64,000 nucleotides of DNA from Tetradesmus obliquus. Lineage: Eukaryota > Chlorophyta > Chlorophyceae > Sphaeropleales > Scenedesmaceae. Made by a program: the position numbers and the translations under genes. The notes beneath the pieces were generated by a model. That model searched no databases. It was not told the DNA's origin and saw nothing but the letters and a program-made list of their open reading frames with translations. The stretch spans positions 1,550,001 to 1,614,000 of the forward strand of contig CP126198.1 in assembly GCA_030272155.1 (NCBI GenBank), in the 5' to 3' direction. This document shows positions 17,366 to 30,900 of this stretch, one piece after another. The stretch's first letter is position 1, and the number at the start of each line of letters is the position of its first letter.

Positions 17366-19680
17366 CGTGTCTGAGCGCATGTCGGCAACAGCAGCAGCAG
17401 GCGCGCTTGGGCGGCAGTCCTGGCTGCGCTCAGCAGCAGCTGATGCCAGCAACTGCAACATGCGCTGGCCGCCAGGCAGGGCTAGTGCCAGTCCCCGGCT
17501 GCTCTCAGCAGCAGCTGAGGATAGCAACAACAGCAGCAACATGCGCCGGCTGTCAGGCAGGGCTACTAGTAGTGCAAGTCCCCGGCCGTCAGCTGCAAAC
17601 CTGACAACTGCCAGCAGGCCTACCAGTGCCTCAGTGGCCAGCAGGGTGGCAGGCGTGGCTGGCAAAGAAGAGGACTTTGCTGGGGGGCGCACTTCCAGAC
17701 ACAGGAGGCGCAGCAGTCACAGGAAAGGGAGCAAGCCAGCAGTGAGGACAGACAAAAGGTGAGGCAAAGTCAGTTGTCCCTGTTGATTGCGTCACTGCCA
17801 GTGCACTGCCAGCGCTCTAGTTGACAAATGGCACGAATGAGATGTCTTGTGTCAGCAGTGTATGCTGCAGTGGCAGCAGCAGCAGCAGCAGAAGCAGAGG
17901 CGGAGATGCCTTTGACCTTGTATGTGCGCACCCAGGTGCATTGCGCAACTCCTAGCGCTGGACCTGGTGTTACTAATGGCGGGTCTCCGCAACGGCAATG
18001 CATAATCTGGCTTGGGTTGCCTTCTTTGCTTGCCCTGTGCAGGAGCCTGCGCTACTGGTGCTGCTGGCTGATCTCTCCCGCCACCAGCAGTGACGACAGC
18101 AGCAGCAGCAGCAGCAATGGAAGTGACAACGACAGTGACCAAGATACGCTTGCCAGCTTGAGCGTCCCTGGGCTTCCAAGGAGTCTCAGCAGGGGCAGCA
18201 GCAGAAGCAGCAGCAGGAGCAGCTTCAGTTTCAGCCTGCGCAATGGCAGCAGCAGCGGCAGCAGGGGCAGCAGCAGCCGCGCTGGCAGCATTCGGGGCGT
18301 GCTTTTGGGGCGTAGCCAGCATGGTAGACTCAGCAGCATCAGGAGCAGCAGGCGGCTGACAGGTGGACGGCTCAGTTCAAGAAACCCCTACTATGTCACT
18401 GAAGAGCAGCAACATCCCCTGATCACGCCTGCTGCTTACAGAAGCAGCAGCCGCAGCAGCATTAATAACCAGATGATGGTCAATGCCAGCAATGCTGGCA
18501 GCAGTCGGCCGCGCACGGGCAGCATGCAATCTGCTGCTCTGGCTGCTGCAGGCCGCAGAAGCAGCAAGCTCTCCACCAGCCGCTTTCAAACAGCCAGGCC
18601 AAGTGCCAGCTTGAGGTCACCCAGTGAGATGCTGGAGCAGGCAGGAGGAGATGACTTCAGCAGTGCCCTTGTTGCTGCTGAAAGGAGGCCCAGCAGCAGC
18701 AGCATCATACGAGGCAGCGTCAGCAGCCCTGAAGCTGATCAACGTCAGCGTGCATCCCGTGCCTCACGGAGGTCGCAAGCAGCAGGGAATCAGGTTGATG
18801 CTGTGTACGATGAGTTCGATTTTGAGCTTGAACAGCAGCAGCAGCAGCATAGAAGCAGCTCAAGAGCTAGCCTTCGACCATCCTCAACGGTGCAGCAGCA
18901 GCAGCAGCAGCAGCAGACAATGTTTGATGAGGCAGATGAGGCACAGCAGCTTGACATGCAGCAGCAACAGCAGCAGAGCTGGCAGCAGCAGGAACGCAAC
19001 AGCCGCCGCATCAGCAGCAGCAGCGCAGGCAGCAGCGCCCTTCAGCCTCTTGTTGTACACCGCTTGCCTGCAAGCAGCAGCCGGCTGCAACGCGATAGAG
19101 TTGGCGGCAGCAGCAGTATAGCTGGCAGCAGGCGAAGCGCTGTGCGCATCTCTAGCAGACACGTCCCACCTGTTACAAAAGCTGACTTTGAAGCGCTGCT
19201 GCTGCAGCAGCAGCTGTTTGAGTTTGCTGATCCCAGCAGCAGCCCAGCAGGTGGTCAACACATTGTGAACGGCAGACCCAGCAGCAGCAGCGGCGGCGTT
19301 GGCAGGATGAGCAAGTATGCATCGTCACGGGCAGAAGCTGACAGTAGCACTGCCGGCTTTGCAGGCACCCCTGCAGATGCAGGCAGTGAGCTCAGCTTGT
19401 GGCCCGGACCAAGGACGAACACGCGTAAGCAGAGCAGTGCAAGTGGAGCTGCAGCACGGCTGTCCACTGCAGCTACAGTTGCTGTTGGTGCGGCACTGCC
19501 TGCAGACACAGATGATACAGACTCCCTGCAGGCCGCCGAGACAGCAGCAGCAGCTGCTGCAGCAGCGGCTGAGGCTGCAGCAGCAGTAGCTGCGCTGGTG
19601 CAGCAGAGGCGACTCAATGGCAAACAGACACAGCATGGCAGCAGCAGCAGCAACAACAGCAGGCTCAGCATGTCCAGTTT

Positions 19681-19728
<48 letters not shown>

Positions 19729-19908
19729 GGTTGTGCAAGATCATGAGGAGCAATATGACTATCACCAGGCAAAAGAGCCGGCAAACCCAGCAGTTGAGGA
19801 AGTCACTGCATATGACAGAAGTGTGGCGAGGGCCTCTAGTGCCTCTGTTAGTGCACTACGCAGTTCAACAGCTAAAATGTCAACTGCTCCGCGCCGCATC
19901 CTGCAGCC

Positions 19909-19949
<41 letters not shown>

Positions 19950-20682
19950 TGATGCTTGAGACAAACCTAACAGCTAGGATCTTAGCTGCTCCTCGACGCA
20001 CTATGCAGGTAGCACAGCAGCAGATGCAAGTGCAGCAGCAGCAGGAGGAGGCCCAGCATGCACATGCGTTGGCCAGGGTTTCAAGAGCTGCCAGCCAAAG
20101 AGCAGCACTGCAAGCTGAGCAGGAGGCTCTGTTTGACCAGCAGCAGCAGCAGCAGCATGCAGATGTTCTGGCCAGGGTTTCAAGAGCTGCCAGCCAGCGG
20201 GCAGTGTTGCAAGCTGAGCAGGAAGCACTGTACGACCACCAGCAGCAGCAGCAGCAGCAGCTACTAGATGCTGTGGTTGCTCAGCAGCATTCGGAGCAGC
20301 AGCAGCAGGGTGATGAAAGCGTGCCCATGCGCCCTCGGTCAGTTAAATCCATGGTCAGGAGCTGGCAGGCAGCGCCGGCTGTCAGCAAACACAGCAGCAG
20401 CAGCAGCAGCAGCGTGCGGCAGTCACAAGCACCAAAGCTGAGCATCAAACAGCGGCAGCAGCAGCAGCTGGCAGAGCAGCAGGAGCAAGAGCGGCAGGCT
20501 GCAGAGGAGTATGTGATGCAGCAGCAGCTCATGGAACAGCAGCAGCAGCAGCAGCAACAGCACTTCTTTGAGTTGCAGCCTGAAGAGTATGGTGCTGCTG
20601 CTATGTCAGCCGGGCAGTTGCAGCTGCAAGGTTCTGCGCAATACTCTCTGCCCGATCACTTGAGTGAACTGACAGCATCCTC

Positions 20683-20717
<35 letters not shown>

Positions 20718-21221
20718 TGTTGCGGGGGCATCCCAGGAACAGCATGCATGCCTCTCGACACACTGGATCGTTACCAGCAGCAGCAGCAGCAGCAGGGCAA
20801 GTTTGGCAGGACTTTGAAGGGGCGCCGCAACTGCTTGCAGGGCAAGAGCCAAACCTGTATACTGAGCAACAGCAGCAGCAGCAGTATCGGCCACCTGACG
20901 AGGAGGAGCAAGAGGGCTACCATCAGCAGCATGACGAAGACGTGCAATGGAATGACAATGAGGCAGCAGACGAGCTTGCTGCACAAGCGCAGACGGGTGG
21001 TGATGGTGCTGCTGCTGGCGCTGATCTGCTGTATGAACCTGAGTTCGAAGATGCAACGTATGCGCAGCAACAGCAGCAGCAGCAGATGGTGCATCCTGCT
21101 GGCCATCAAGATGCTGCTGCTGCAGCAGCATCCATTGGTAGGCATACACGCAGTGTGTCACACCAAAACGGGTCCCACTTAGGTGGTCACCCCAAGATGT
21201 CTGAGCCAGTCATTCAGCTGC

Positions 21222-21285
<64 letters not shown>

Positions 21286-21545
21286 CAGAGTCACCCAGAT
21301 CCCACTGAGCCGCCAGGCTGCTGCGCTGTCAGTAGCTGCTGTGGCTGCTGGGCTGCCTGCTACAGCCGAGGAGTGGTGGGGTGGGAGCAGGCAGAGCAGA
21401 GGCAGTGAGCAGTCTGCTACTGCAGCCATTGCAAGCCATGAGCTGTTGTGGGAACAGCAGCAGCAGCAGCAGCAGCGGGCGATGTACTTGGCTGATGAAG
21501 CAGCAGGCAGTGCCGCGCTGCTGCAGATTCAGGATTGGGAGGCAG

Positions 21546-21588
<43 letters not shown>

Positions 21589-22603
21589 CACAGCACCGCA
21601 TGAAGCAGGGGATGACATATTGCTGGTGGATAATGGCGTCCTGCGTGAGTATGCAGCAGCAGATGAGTATGGATCCCTGTCTGAGCAAGCTTACCAGCAG
21701 CAGCTGGAGCAAGAGTTCATGCAGCAGCAGCAGCAGCAGCAGCAGCAGCTGTCCCATGCTGCACCAGAAAGCCAGTTTGAACTGCAGAGGCTGTCAGGCT
21801 CTGTGCGCCACTCTGTCAGCAACACTGGCTCCGTTGCATCGTCAGTGTCAAGCCCAGTAGGGCTGCTGAGGGGAGCTGCCACGTCACTGTCACAGTATGA
21901 TGACGTGTCAAGGCAGCTGCGGGCACAGGCGCTGCAGCACATGCGGCAGCAGCAGCAGCAGCTGGCAGAGGAGGAATTTGCAGAGCAGCAGCAGCAGCAG
22001 CAGCATGCACGGATTCTTCTGCAGCAACAGCAGCAGCAGAGGCCAAGCCATAGTGCCCCAGGTGTCAGCATCAGGAGTTTCCGCAGCAGAGGGGTCTCTC
22101 AGTCTGGCATCTTGGCAGCAGGCACCACCAGCATGCATAACAACAGCGGCAGCAGCAGCAGCAGCAGTATGGCCAGGGCTACCCGCAGCCGCAGCGGCAG
22201 CATCTCAGGCATTGGAAGAGGCAGGCTGTTGGCAGCTGCTGAGGACATCACACCAGCAGCAGTAATGGGGGTGGCAGCAGCCTCGCCGGCTGCTGTTGCA
22301 CGCTACTCTGCCCTGCGGCAGCAAGTGATGTCTGAGAAGCAGGCGGCCGCAGCAGCGGCTGCTCGTACCAGCTCAGCAGCACAAAGGACATCTGCAATCG
22401 TGTCTAATGCAGTTGCTGCTGCCGTTGGTAATCCTACAGAACAGCCTGCACTGACAACAGCAGCTGCTGGTGTTATGCGTCGGGCCGCACCCCCACCCCC
22501 ACCGGGGCCTCCTCCTCTGCTGCTGTTCACAAATGCCTCCACTGCCAACGGTGGCGCCAGAGCACCTGCTGCTAGCGGTAGGGCCACAACCGCACCAGCA
22601 GGG

Positions 22604-22636
<33 letters not shown>

Positions 22637-23245
22637 GCGCAGCCAGACAGGGGTGCACTGCTGAGGTCCATTCAGACAGGAGCACAGCTGCGGCACGTGC
22701 AGAGACCATCCATGGCGCCACAACAGCAGCAGCAGCAGCAGCAGCAGCTGCTGCAGCCAGTGTGTGAAGACAGTGCAGCGTCAGTAATGCAGCCAGACAG
22801 GGGTGCACTGCTGCAGTCTATACATGCAGGTGCGCAGCTGCGGCATGTGCAGAGGCCGTCCATGGCGCCACAACAGCAGCAGCAGCAGCAGCAGCAGCAA
22901 GTGGGCACAGCCGGCAGAGGCATGTCCACGAGTGCCGCAGCAGCGGCGGCAGCAGTGCAGTCAGATAGGAGCGCGCTGCTGCGCTCCGTACAGGGCGGTG
23001 CACAGCTGCGGCATGTGCAGAGGCCATCCATGGTGCAGCAGCAGCAGCAGCAGCAGCTGCAGCAGCAGCAGCGGCAGAGTGCTTTGGAGAATGGGGGTTT
23101 GACTGGTGAAGCTGCAGCAGCAGCAGCTGCGGCTGAGCTGGTGCCTGACAGGGGTGCACTGCTGAGGGCCATTCAGCTGGGGGCGCAGCTGCGGCACGTG
23201 CAGAGGGAGTCCATGATGCAACAGCAGCAGCAGCAGCAGTACTAG
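15835..23245 (+). CDS. Large PH-domain, poly-Gln protein with C-terminal proline-rich region and four WH2 motifs (5' end missing)
   Basis: Exons 15835-15878, 16122-16391, 16587-17758 and 18043-23245; all GT-AG and in phase, about 2,228 codons after the unresolved start. The first exons give GHKDHKWRRRFFVLE, GQQLFYFR...LGTIQL and ELWRDALQAA: the start, middle strands and closing helix of a PH domain, interrupted by an Ala-rich insert. The next roughly 1,900 residues are low-complexity Ser/Arg, Gln and Ala, with about 30 CAG tracts and a duplicated unit (LARVSRAASQRA, LQAEQEAL; 20070-20240). Near the end a PPPPPGPPPLLLF segment (about 22489-22530) precedes four WH2 motifs of the type RGALLRSIQTGAQLRHVQ at about 22651, 22798, 22969 and 23152. 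WH2 motifs bind actin monomers and PH domains bind phosphoinositides, so a membrane-linked actin regulator is likely. No central/acidic Arp2/3-binding tail follows the last WH2; the protein ends in poly-Gln and a Tyr. Confidence 0.8.
17759..18042 (+). other. Intron joining the two long frames of the PH/WH2 gene
   Basis: The upstream frame ends ...VRTDKR then TGA at 17760, but an AG|GTGAGG donor lies exactly there. A CCTGTGCAG acceptor ends at 18042. Splicing restores one frame (K-R-S-L-R-Y-W) with matching phase. The long ATG-started frame at 17828 is therefore probably not a separate gene; its first 72 codons are intron. Confidence 0.8.
22640..23225 (+). repeat. Fourfold WH2-coding tandem repeat
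   Basis: Four units of about 150-180 bases each code D(R/S)(G/S)ALL(R/Q)(S/A)I/V..GAQLRHVQR(P/E)SM followed by a CAG tract. They are coding, in frame and well conserved. This contrasts with the diverged intronic copies elsewhere and indicates purifying selection on the WH2 units. Confidence 0.85.
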
Positions 23246-24648
23246 GGTAATTTTGAGGTGACTGAATCATGCAATGATTGCTGCTGTACTGGACATGTTT
23301 CTGGTTGCCCATGCTTGTCAAGATGCATTTTGCTTCATTTGTTATTCAGCTGCGTATGCCATGCATGACATTGGTGCAGTGGGAGGGCTTTAAAAGGCTA
23401 TATGTGTGCATCATGGTGAAATCCCATGTGGGTTGAGCCGATGGCAAATATCTGTTGATCATGAATGGCATGCGCCAGAACAAATGCAAGGATGGGATAC
23501 AGGGCAGAAACAACTGCAGTTGCAGCCATTGTGCCTACATTGCGTTGACGTGCAGAGGAGTTGCAGAGTTGCGGGTCCGTTATGTCGTGTTATTCATGAT
23601 TCAGTCATTTGCATCAGCGGCAGTTGAAGTGTGACGCCGCATGAGCGGCCGCTGCAGGCTGCTTGCGGTCAGGATCTCTGCAGCATGAGTGCCAGCAGGT
23701 GCTACGCCGTCATAGGTGTTACGCCATCTGTGATCCAATCTCGGATGTGAATCTATGCACCGCATCAGCTGGCATGGATTTGTGTTTCAATGAACTCGGG
23801 CTGCACGAGCCTGTTGGGCACCGTTTGCCTTTTTGTCAACAGCACGGCAGACAGCTTGGGCCGCCCGCATAGGCAGGCTGCCGCGGCCGCGATTTGCACA
23901 GGACATTGGGTGCATGTGTCACTGTGCTGCTGGAAATTCTTGCATGTGCCCAAGCTGTCACGTGGATGCATAGGTGGAGTAGCTGCACCCCCTATGGTTT
24001 AGCTGTGTTGGATGTCCCTTGACCTTACTCTGAAGGGCTTAGGGTTTGGTCATCAACAGAATGTGGAACTAGTCTGGATCTTCTGAAGTCCTGTGCTCAA
24101 CGATGCCCGGTGAGGCGTTGGACAGGTGTCAAATGCAGCACGTTCTGCTGCCACGATGCCTTAGAAATTCCGACCTTTCTGTCTCCTTGTCGGTCAACAG
24201 CACACCTGTACAATCTGTACTCATGTTCCAAGAGCAGTGGGTTCACTTGGACAGATATAAACGCCGTTTGATTTGCTAAAATGTCGTTTAGCTGTACCAG
24301 GTGGGTGTTACCGTGATCGAGCAGCTTCAGTGGGCGAATTGCTCGCATATCTCTCTACAGGCTCGTTCCTGTCCCCTTCACGCCCTTCACGCCCTCCCCA
24401 CACAATCTGCTACAGATTTGTCCAACTATTTACAGAATTGTTTTTAGATGCTCACGTCACGGTGCTGGCTCGTGTTTCTGCACTTCTATGCAGTACTGCA
24501 GCAAGTGCTGACCTGTGCTGCACAGTACGCCAACCCCCTGTTCACGCCTGCCACACAACCTTGCAGGAGAGCAGAAATGACAGGCAAAGGAATAAACCGT
24601 TAGCTGAGCAACACAAACGTGGTTGACCGCACAGCAGTCAGCAGAACA
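23246..24648. other. Intergenic region between the PH/WH2 and GT2-GH9 genes
   Basis: About 1.4 kb with lower CAG/CTG density than elsewhere and no coding frame that I recognise on either strand. Both flanking genes read rightward, so it should hold the 3' UTR of the first and the promoter and 5' UTR of the second. I identify no TATA box or polyadenylation signal with confidence. Confidence 0.5.
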
Positions 24649-27374
24649 ATGAAGCGACAGGAGGAGCAGCGCAGCAGGAATGCTGCAAAGCCCGCTGCTG
24701 GCTCTACTGATGCAGCAAGCTCCCTGCCTCCTGCAAAGACATCACGGGCGGAATCAGAGCCACCATCAACTGGCACCAAACCGAATGTCTCAAAAGCAGC
24801 AACAGCAGCCGGAGGCGCAGCACAGCGCAGCGCAGGTGTTGCCAGGTCATCGTCAAGCAAAAGTTCAACCAGCAGCAGCAGCTTGGCAGCCAAGCCCAGC
24901 ACTGCAACAGCTGCCAGATCTTCCAGCTTCAAAGCAGCAGCAGGAACGAGAGCCGGGCAAACCACGATTGCAGCTGCAGCTGGTGCGACGTCTGCAAGCA
25001 TCAGCAGTGCACGGCAGCAGGGCAGTGCAAGCGCAGCAGCGGGGGCAGCTAGGGGCCCGAAGTTTCCTGCAGTGGCTGCAGCACTGCCTAGAGGCCTGCC
25101 AGGGAAGCCGCTGAGACCAGCAGCACACAGCAGCACCAGCAGCAGCAGCAGTCCCACCAAGCAGGTGGGTTGTTTTTCAGATGGCTGTGGCAGCACTGTG
25201 TGGAATAGAGAGGGGAACAGGCAGCACTTGCTGCAGCAGTGCTGCACCAGCAACGGGTGTTTGCTGTGCAAGCCACCCGTTGTATAGAATACCATGCAGC
25301 CTCCCTTTCACAAAGCAATGGGCCAAGTCAAACAGCAATGAAAGTGAGTTTCACACGTATTCAAACCTCTCCTTGTCATTCTTGCTGCGTTCTGCAGGCA
25401 CCTGGCGCAGCCAGAACTCCCGCAGCAGGGCAGCAGCAGGGCAGCAGGCTACCTCCTGCCCGCAGCCCTTCTGGCAAAGCCTCACCTGCTGCTGCTGGTG
25501 CTGATAGAGCCAAATTTAACTCAGCTAGCCGGCCAGTCAGGGCAGCTGCTGCATCTGCAGCAGCACCACAAGCTAGAGATGTGTTCAATCGACCTCTTAG
25601 CTCCCTGGCATTACCAAAGGCTGCTGCTGCTGCTGCCAGTAATGCTGCTGCTGCTGCTGCTGTGGCGGCAGCTGGCAGCAGCAAGGTGCTGCGGCCAACA
25701 GCCAGCCAGCAGCAGTCGGGCGGCTGGCTCAGCGGCATTGCTCCTACTGCTATCAAACCGGCTGCAAGTGATGCTGCTGCTCTGTCAGTGCCGGCAGGGC
25801 TTGCGCAGCTGCAGCATGCTGGCAGCAGCAGCAGCAGCAGCAGCTTCCTGAGTGCTGGCAGCAGCATGGCAGGCAGCTTGCAGGAAGCCAGGATGGCTGC
25901 AGGGCTGGATGCGAGGCTGTGCATGGCTGAGGTAAGCAAGGTGTTATGTATGTTATGTTATGTTATGTTACTAATTTGCTCAGCACAGGAGTGGGACTGT
26001 AGCACTGCAGACTTCAGCACTGCACTGCAACAACTGGATATGCTGAGCACAAGTGCTTTGCCAACGGCTCCACACACAGTGCCTCACTAGCCCCGCTAAC
26101 AACGGAGCAAAGTGCATACCACAAGTGTAAAAGCACGGCAGCAAGGCACGTAGCCAAGTCCAGCAAAGCAGCCGCACAGCCAGCTGCCACCTACCACATG
26201 GCATCGTGCACTGCTTGCTGCCGCTATGCACCAGCTGCTGCATGTGGTCGTTTTGGCTCTGCCGATGTTCTTAGGCAGTATACTTGCTGATCTTCTGTGG
26301 GCATAAGCTTGCAGTACAGTGAAACGCTGCATGTGACTGCTGCTGCAGGCGGTTCTAAGGAACCACAGCGCATGCATACTGTCCCCAACTGGACATCCCA
26401 ACCGCATCAGCAGCACCAGCTATGATGGAGCAGCAGGAGCAGCAGCAGGGGCAGGCGCGCCTGCCCTGTTGGCTGAAGCCTCTACCATGTTCAATCCGCT
26501 GTTCCAAGATGGAAGCAGCGGTGATGGAAGCAGCAGCTCAAGTGCCAACACCTCAGCCGCTGGCGGTGCAGCAGCAGCAGCATATCCTGCTAGCACTGCG
26601 GCCACTGCTGCTGCCGCTGCTGCTGCCAACGCAGCGGCAACAGTGCCAGCAGCAGTTGATCTAGCAGCTATCACCAGCGCACAGCCAGCAGCAGCAGCAG
26701 CACCAGCAGGTGGCTTGTTTGAAGTGCTTGACAACCCGATGTATCGCGGCAGGTCAGTGCTCCAGTGGCTAGCCAAGCACTCAGCTGCAGGGGGCAGCAG
26801 CAGCAGCAGCAGCAGCTATGCTGGCACTGCAGCAGATCTTTTACAGCCAGGGGCAGTGCAGCAGTCCTCATTTAGTGTGCATAGCTCTCAGCTGAGTGCG
26901 ATGATTCGCGAGAGAGTATCTACAGCGAATCTGACGATATCTACAGATGTTGCCCCAGATACGAGCAGGTTCACACTCAATAGCAGGGGCAGCAGCAGGA
27001 CGATCAGCAGCGCAGCAGATGCAGCAGCAGCTGGTGGCAGCCCTATCTATGCAAGAGGAGGTCCTGGCAGTGCAGGCCTTGGGGATCTAGCAGAGTCACT
27101 GGAGATTGAGTACTCGGAAGATGGCCGCACTGCTGCAGCAGCAGCAGCAGCAGGAGGGCTTGCAGCAGCGCAGCAGCAGCAGCAGCTGCAGCCGGGTGAC
27201 TTTGTGTATGAGTTTGTACCTAGCGTAGCTAGGGACATTCTCTCCTGGTCTGGATTCTCTGAGGTATCAAACTCGAGCTCTTTTGGGAGTGTCGGCACAC
27301 TCGGCACACTACACACTACTCTGGGGATGGGGACCCTGCCGGCCACTGCTGCACTGGCAGCAGCCGGCGACGAT

Positions 27375-27421
<47 letters not shown>

Positions 27422-27866
27422 GATGTTTGCATCTGGTGCAGGTGGGCAGCAGTTGGAAGCGATGCTGCCAAAGCGATGGATGGCTGGAGGGAGTGTTGCG
27501 GCAGCAGCAGTGTCTGGCTCAGGAGACAGCAGCAGCAAGCTGGCTCGGCTGGCCAACGCAGAGGTACGTGTCGTACCGTACGACATGTGGCTGTATGATG
27601 CGGCATGCGTGGTATTTGTTCGTGGGAAACAGGATAGTGCAGCTGTTGCAGTCCATGGATGAGGACGTCAGCAGCACTCTGGATGTGATAGCGTGCATGC
27701 AGGTCTGGCGGTGCAATGCAGGCAAGTTATATCCATGATGCTGCCGCTGCCCCTGTCACCTGGTTTCCTCGTTCCCTCAATTATGTGTGCAGCGCGCGCT
27801 GCGTAAGCACAACCTGCTTGATTCCTCCCTCAGCATCACCACCTCAGCACCCAATCTTGCTCAAAA

Positions 27867-27908
<42 letters not shown>

Positions 27909-30900
27909 GTGCAGCGTGCTCTACGCAAGCACAGCCTGCTTGATGCCTACCTCAGCATCACCACCTCAGCACCCCATCTTGCTCAAAACCTGCTGCTGCT
28001 GCTGCTGCTGCTTTGTGTGTGCAGCGTGCTTCACGCAAGCACGGCCTGCTGGTTGCCTATCTCAGCAGCACCACCTCATCACCCATTGCTGTTCAAAAAC
28101 CTGCTGCTGCTGCTGCTGCTATTGCGGCTGCTCTATTTCATATCTGCTGGGCTAGTGCCTGAGGCAGGTTTCAGTCCTGAGATGTATTGTACTGCACTGT
28201 ACTGTTTGCAGCGTGCGCTGCGCAAGCATGGCCTGCTGGACGCCTACCTCAGCAGCACCACCTCAGCACAGAAGCTTGGTTAAAACCTGCTGCTGCTGCT
28301 GCTGCTGCTGCTGTCGCTGCTGTGTGTGCAGCGCGCGCTGCGCAAGCATGGCCTGCTTGATGCCTACCTCAGAACCCAATGCTGTTTACAAACCTGCGGC
28401 CGTTGATGTTGCTGCTGCTGCTGCTGCTGCCACTACCATTCTGCATGCAGCGTGCCCTGCGCAAGCATGGCCTGCTGGATGCCTACCTCAGCAGCACCAC
28501 CTCAGCACCCAATGCTGTTCAAATATCTGCTGCTGCTGCTGCTGCTGCTGTTGTGCTGTGAATCATATTTGCTGGGCTAGTGCCGGCAGGTTTCAATCCT
28601 GAGGTGTGTTGTACTGTACTGTACTGATTGCAGCGTGCGCTGCGCAAGCACGGCCTGCTGGATGCCTACCTCAGCAGCACCACCTCAGCTCTGCTGGGCA
28701 CGCAAGCCGCACTCTTTGCGGCCCTCAGCGGAAGCGGCAGCAGGGGCAGCAGCAGCAGCGGCAGCCAGGGGTTGGGAGGCGCAGGTGACTTCAGGATTGC
28801 TGCCAGCTATGCTGGTGCTGGAGGTGTGGCAGGTGGCCAGCCTGCCTGGGCAGCAGCAGCAGCAGCAGCGCCTGGGGAGGGAAAGAAGGACAAGCGGCAG
28901 CTGGTCAAGCAGATCAGCAGGCGGATGAAGCGAGAGGTGGGTCTGGGATCCCATGGCTGGCCGAAGAAACATAACCTTGCAGCAGGTGGTGGTGCTTGGC
29001 CTGGCGAGGGCCTGCATTTGTGCAAGCAGATGGCCTGGTGGCACCGGTGCAAGCGCGGCAACCGCGGTTTCCCCACCACCCTTCAAAATGCCCGTGTCTT
29101 AATACATTTGACTGTGTGCAGCATCTCACTCGCTCCCCCTCACCACCCGCCCATGCTTCTGCGTGTAATGTAACAGGTGTGGCTGCCGCTACCCTGCCAC
29201 TCGCACCCTGCACGCTGCACATGCGCCTGCTGTGCGAGTCAGTTCTCCCATGCCTTATGTCCCACTTCCTTTTCTCTGCTGTGCAATGTAACATGTTGGT
29301 GTGTCTGCCGCCAGCTGGCTTCGAGCCCCTCAAGCTTGTGTAGAAGCCGCTGGGAATGCTGACCTGCATTGTGTCCTACCATTACCACCTGCTGCCCCCA
29401 CACTGCAATGCAACAGGTGTGGCTGCCGCCAGCAGGCAACGAGCCTCTCAAGCTGGTGTGGAAGCCGCTGGACGTGCTGATCTGCATCATTCCCAACCCA
29501 TGTTGCTCCTTTCACTCTCTACCCCTGCCCTTCCGACTGTGCAATGGAACAGGTGTACACATGTGGCTGCCGCCACCCTGCCACCCGCACCCTCTACGTT
29601 GTACATGCGGCCTGCTTTGCTGTCAGTGTCCGTTGCCTCACATGTGGCCGCCCCTGCCTTCTAAATGCTTTTGATGCTCTGTAGGTGTGGCTGCCGCCAG
29701 CCGGCTATGAGCCCCTCAAGCTGGTGTGGAAGCCGCTGGGTGTGCTGACCTGCCTGGCCTACCTGGCAGTCACTGTGTACTACTTCTACGTGCGCCTGGC
29801 CTTCACACTCGCCATGGGGCCCACCTCCTGGTGAGTGTGTATCCTGCTTTTGCTTCCACCCTGTAATATATTCGGCTACTGCTGTCATCTTGCTTTCTCT
29901 TTTATGTGCGCCTGGCCTGTATACTGGCCATGGGGCCCACCTCTAGGTAAGTAGGACCCGGCTGGGCTGCTGGTTTGATGAGAGCGCATTTCCTTACACC
30001 GTACCTGGCAGTCACTGTTACTACTTCTACGTGCGCCTGGCATTCACAATGGCCATGGGGCCCACCTCCTGGTGAGTGTGGACGGAGGTGTGGCTCGGTT
30101 GCCTTTGGCTGCAAAATGGTGCACGTGATCACGGTGCTGCATGAACCCTGTAAACCTTTCTGATACCCAAACCCCATGTGTCACCCTTTGCTGCTGGCAC
30201 TGCTGCTGCAGGTACGGTGCTGTTGTGTTTGGCTGCGAAGTGGTGGGCGTGACCGCGTGCTGCCTGAACCCCTCAAGCCACATCAACGCCTCTAAACCCC
30301 AGGTTTCTCTGCTGCCGCCACTGTTCCTGCAGGTACGGCGCTGTTGTGTTTGGCTGCGAAGTGGTGGGCGTCACTGCGGTGCTGCCCTACTGCCTCATGC
30401 TGCTGCGGCGCTGCGCCTACGTTGGCACTGACGGCCTGCCGCGTGATGATGGGCGCTGGAAGCTGCCAAAAGACAAGCGCTTCTGTGTGCGCGTGCTGGT
30501 GCCCTGCTACAAGGTAGGTTGTTTGTGTACGAAAGCGGCCACGGTCCTGTGCTGCTTGTGGTGCTTCATGTGCTGTTGGTCGTTGTGCAACGCACCACCG
30601 CAGCGGCTGTTGATGGTCTTTGCCGTGTGTCAGAGCCCTTCACCATGTGCGTGCTGGTGCTCTGCTACAAATTGCAATGGGTTTGCTTTATCACATGTTG
30701 CATGGTTTGCTTTATCACATGTTGCATGGTTTGCTTTATCACATGTTGCATGGTTTAATCCAGCTGCAGGAGAGCCTGGGGCCGCCAACACGCCGCCCAG
30801 CTGCAGCCGCGTCATTTATCTATGCGATGAGAGAAGGGGCGCAGCCAAGCATCACACACACATAACATCAATATGCTCTGCAGGAGAGCCTGGAGTGCAT

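Noticed and set aside
18052..22808. Long minus-strand frames opposite the PH/WH2 gene
   Set aside because: They are Leu/Cys/Ala-rich mirror readings of CAG tracts and have no independent domain or splice structure.
17828..23245. The 1,805-codon frame as a separate gene starting at 17828
   Set aside because: Its first 72 codons are better explained as an intron (17759-18042), which joins it in phase to the upstream PH-containing frame.
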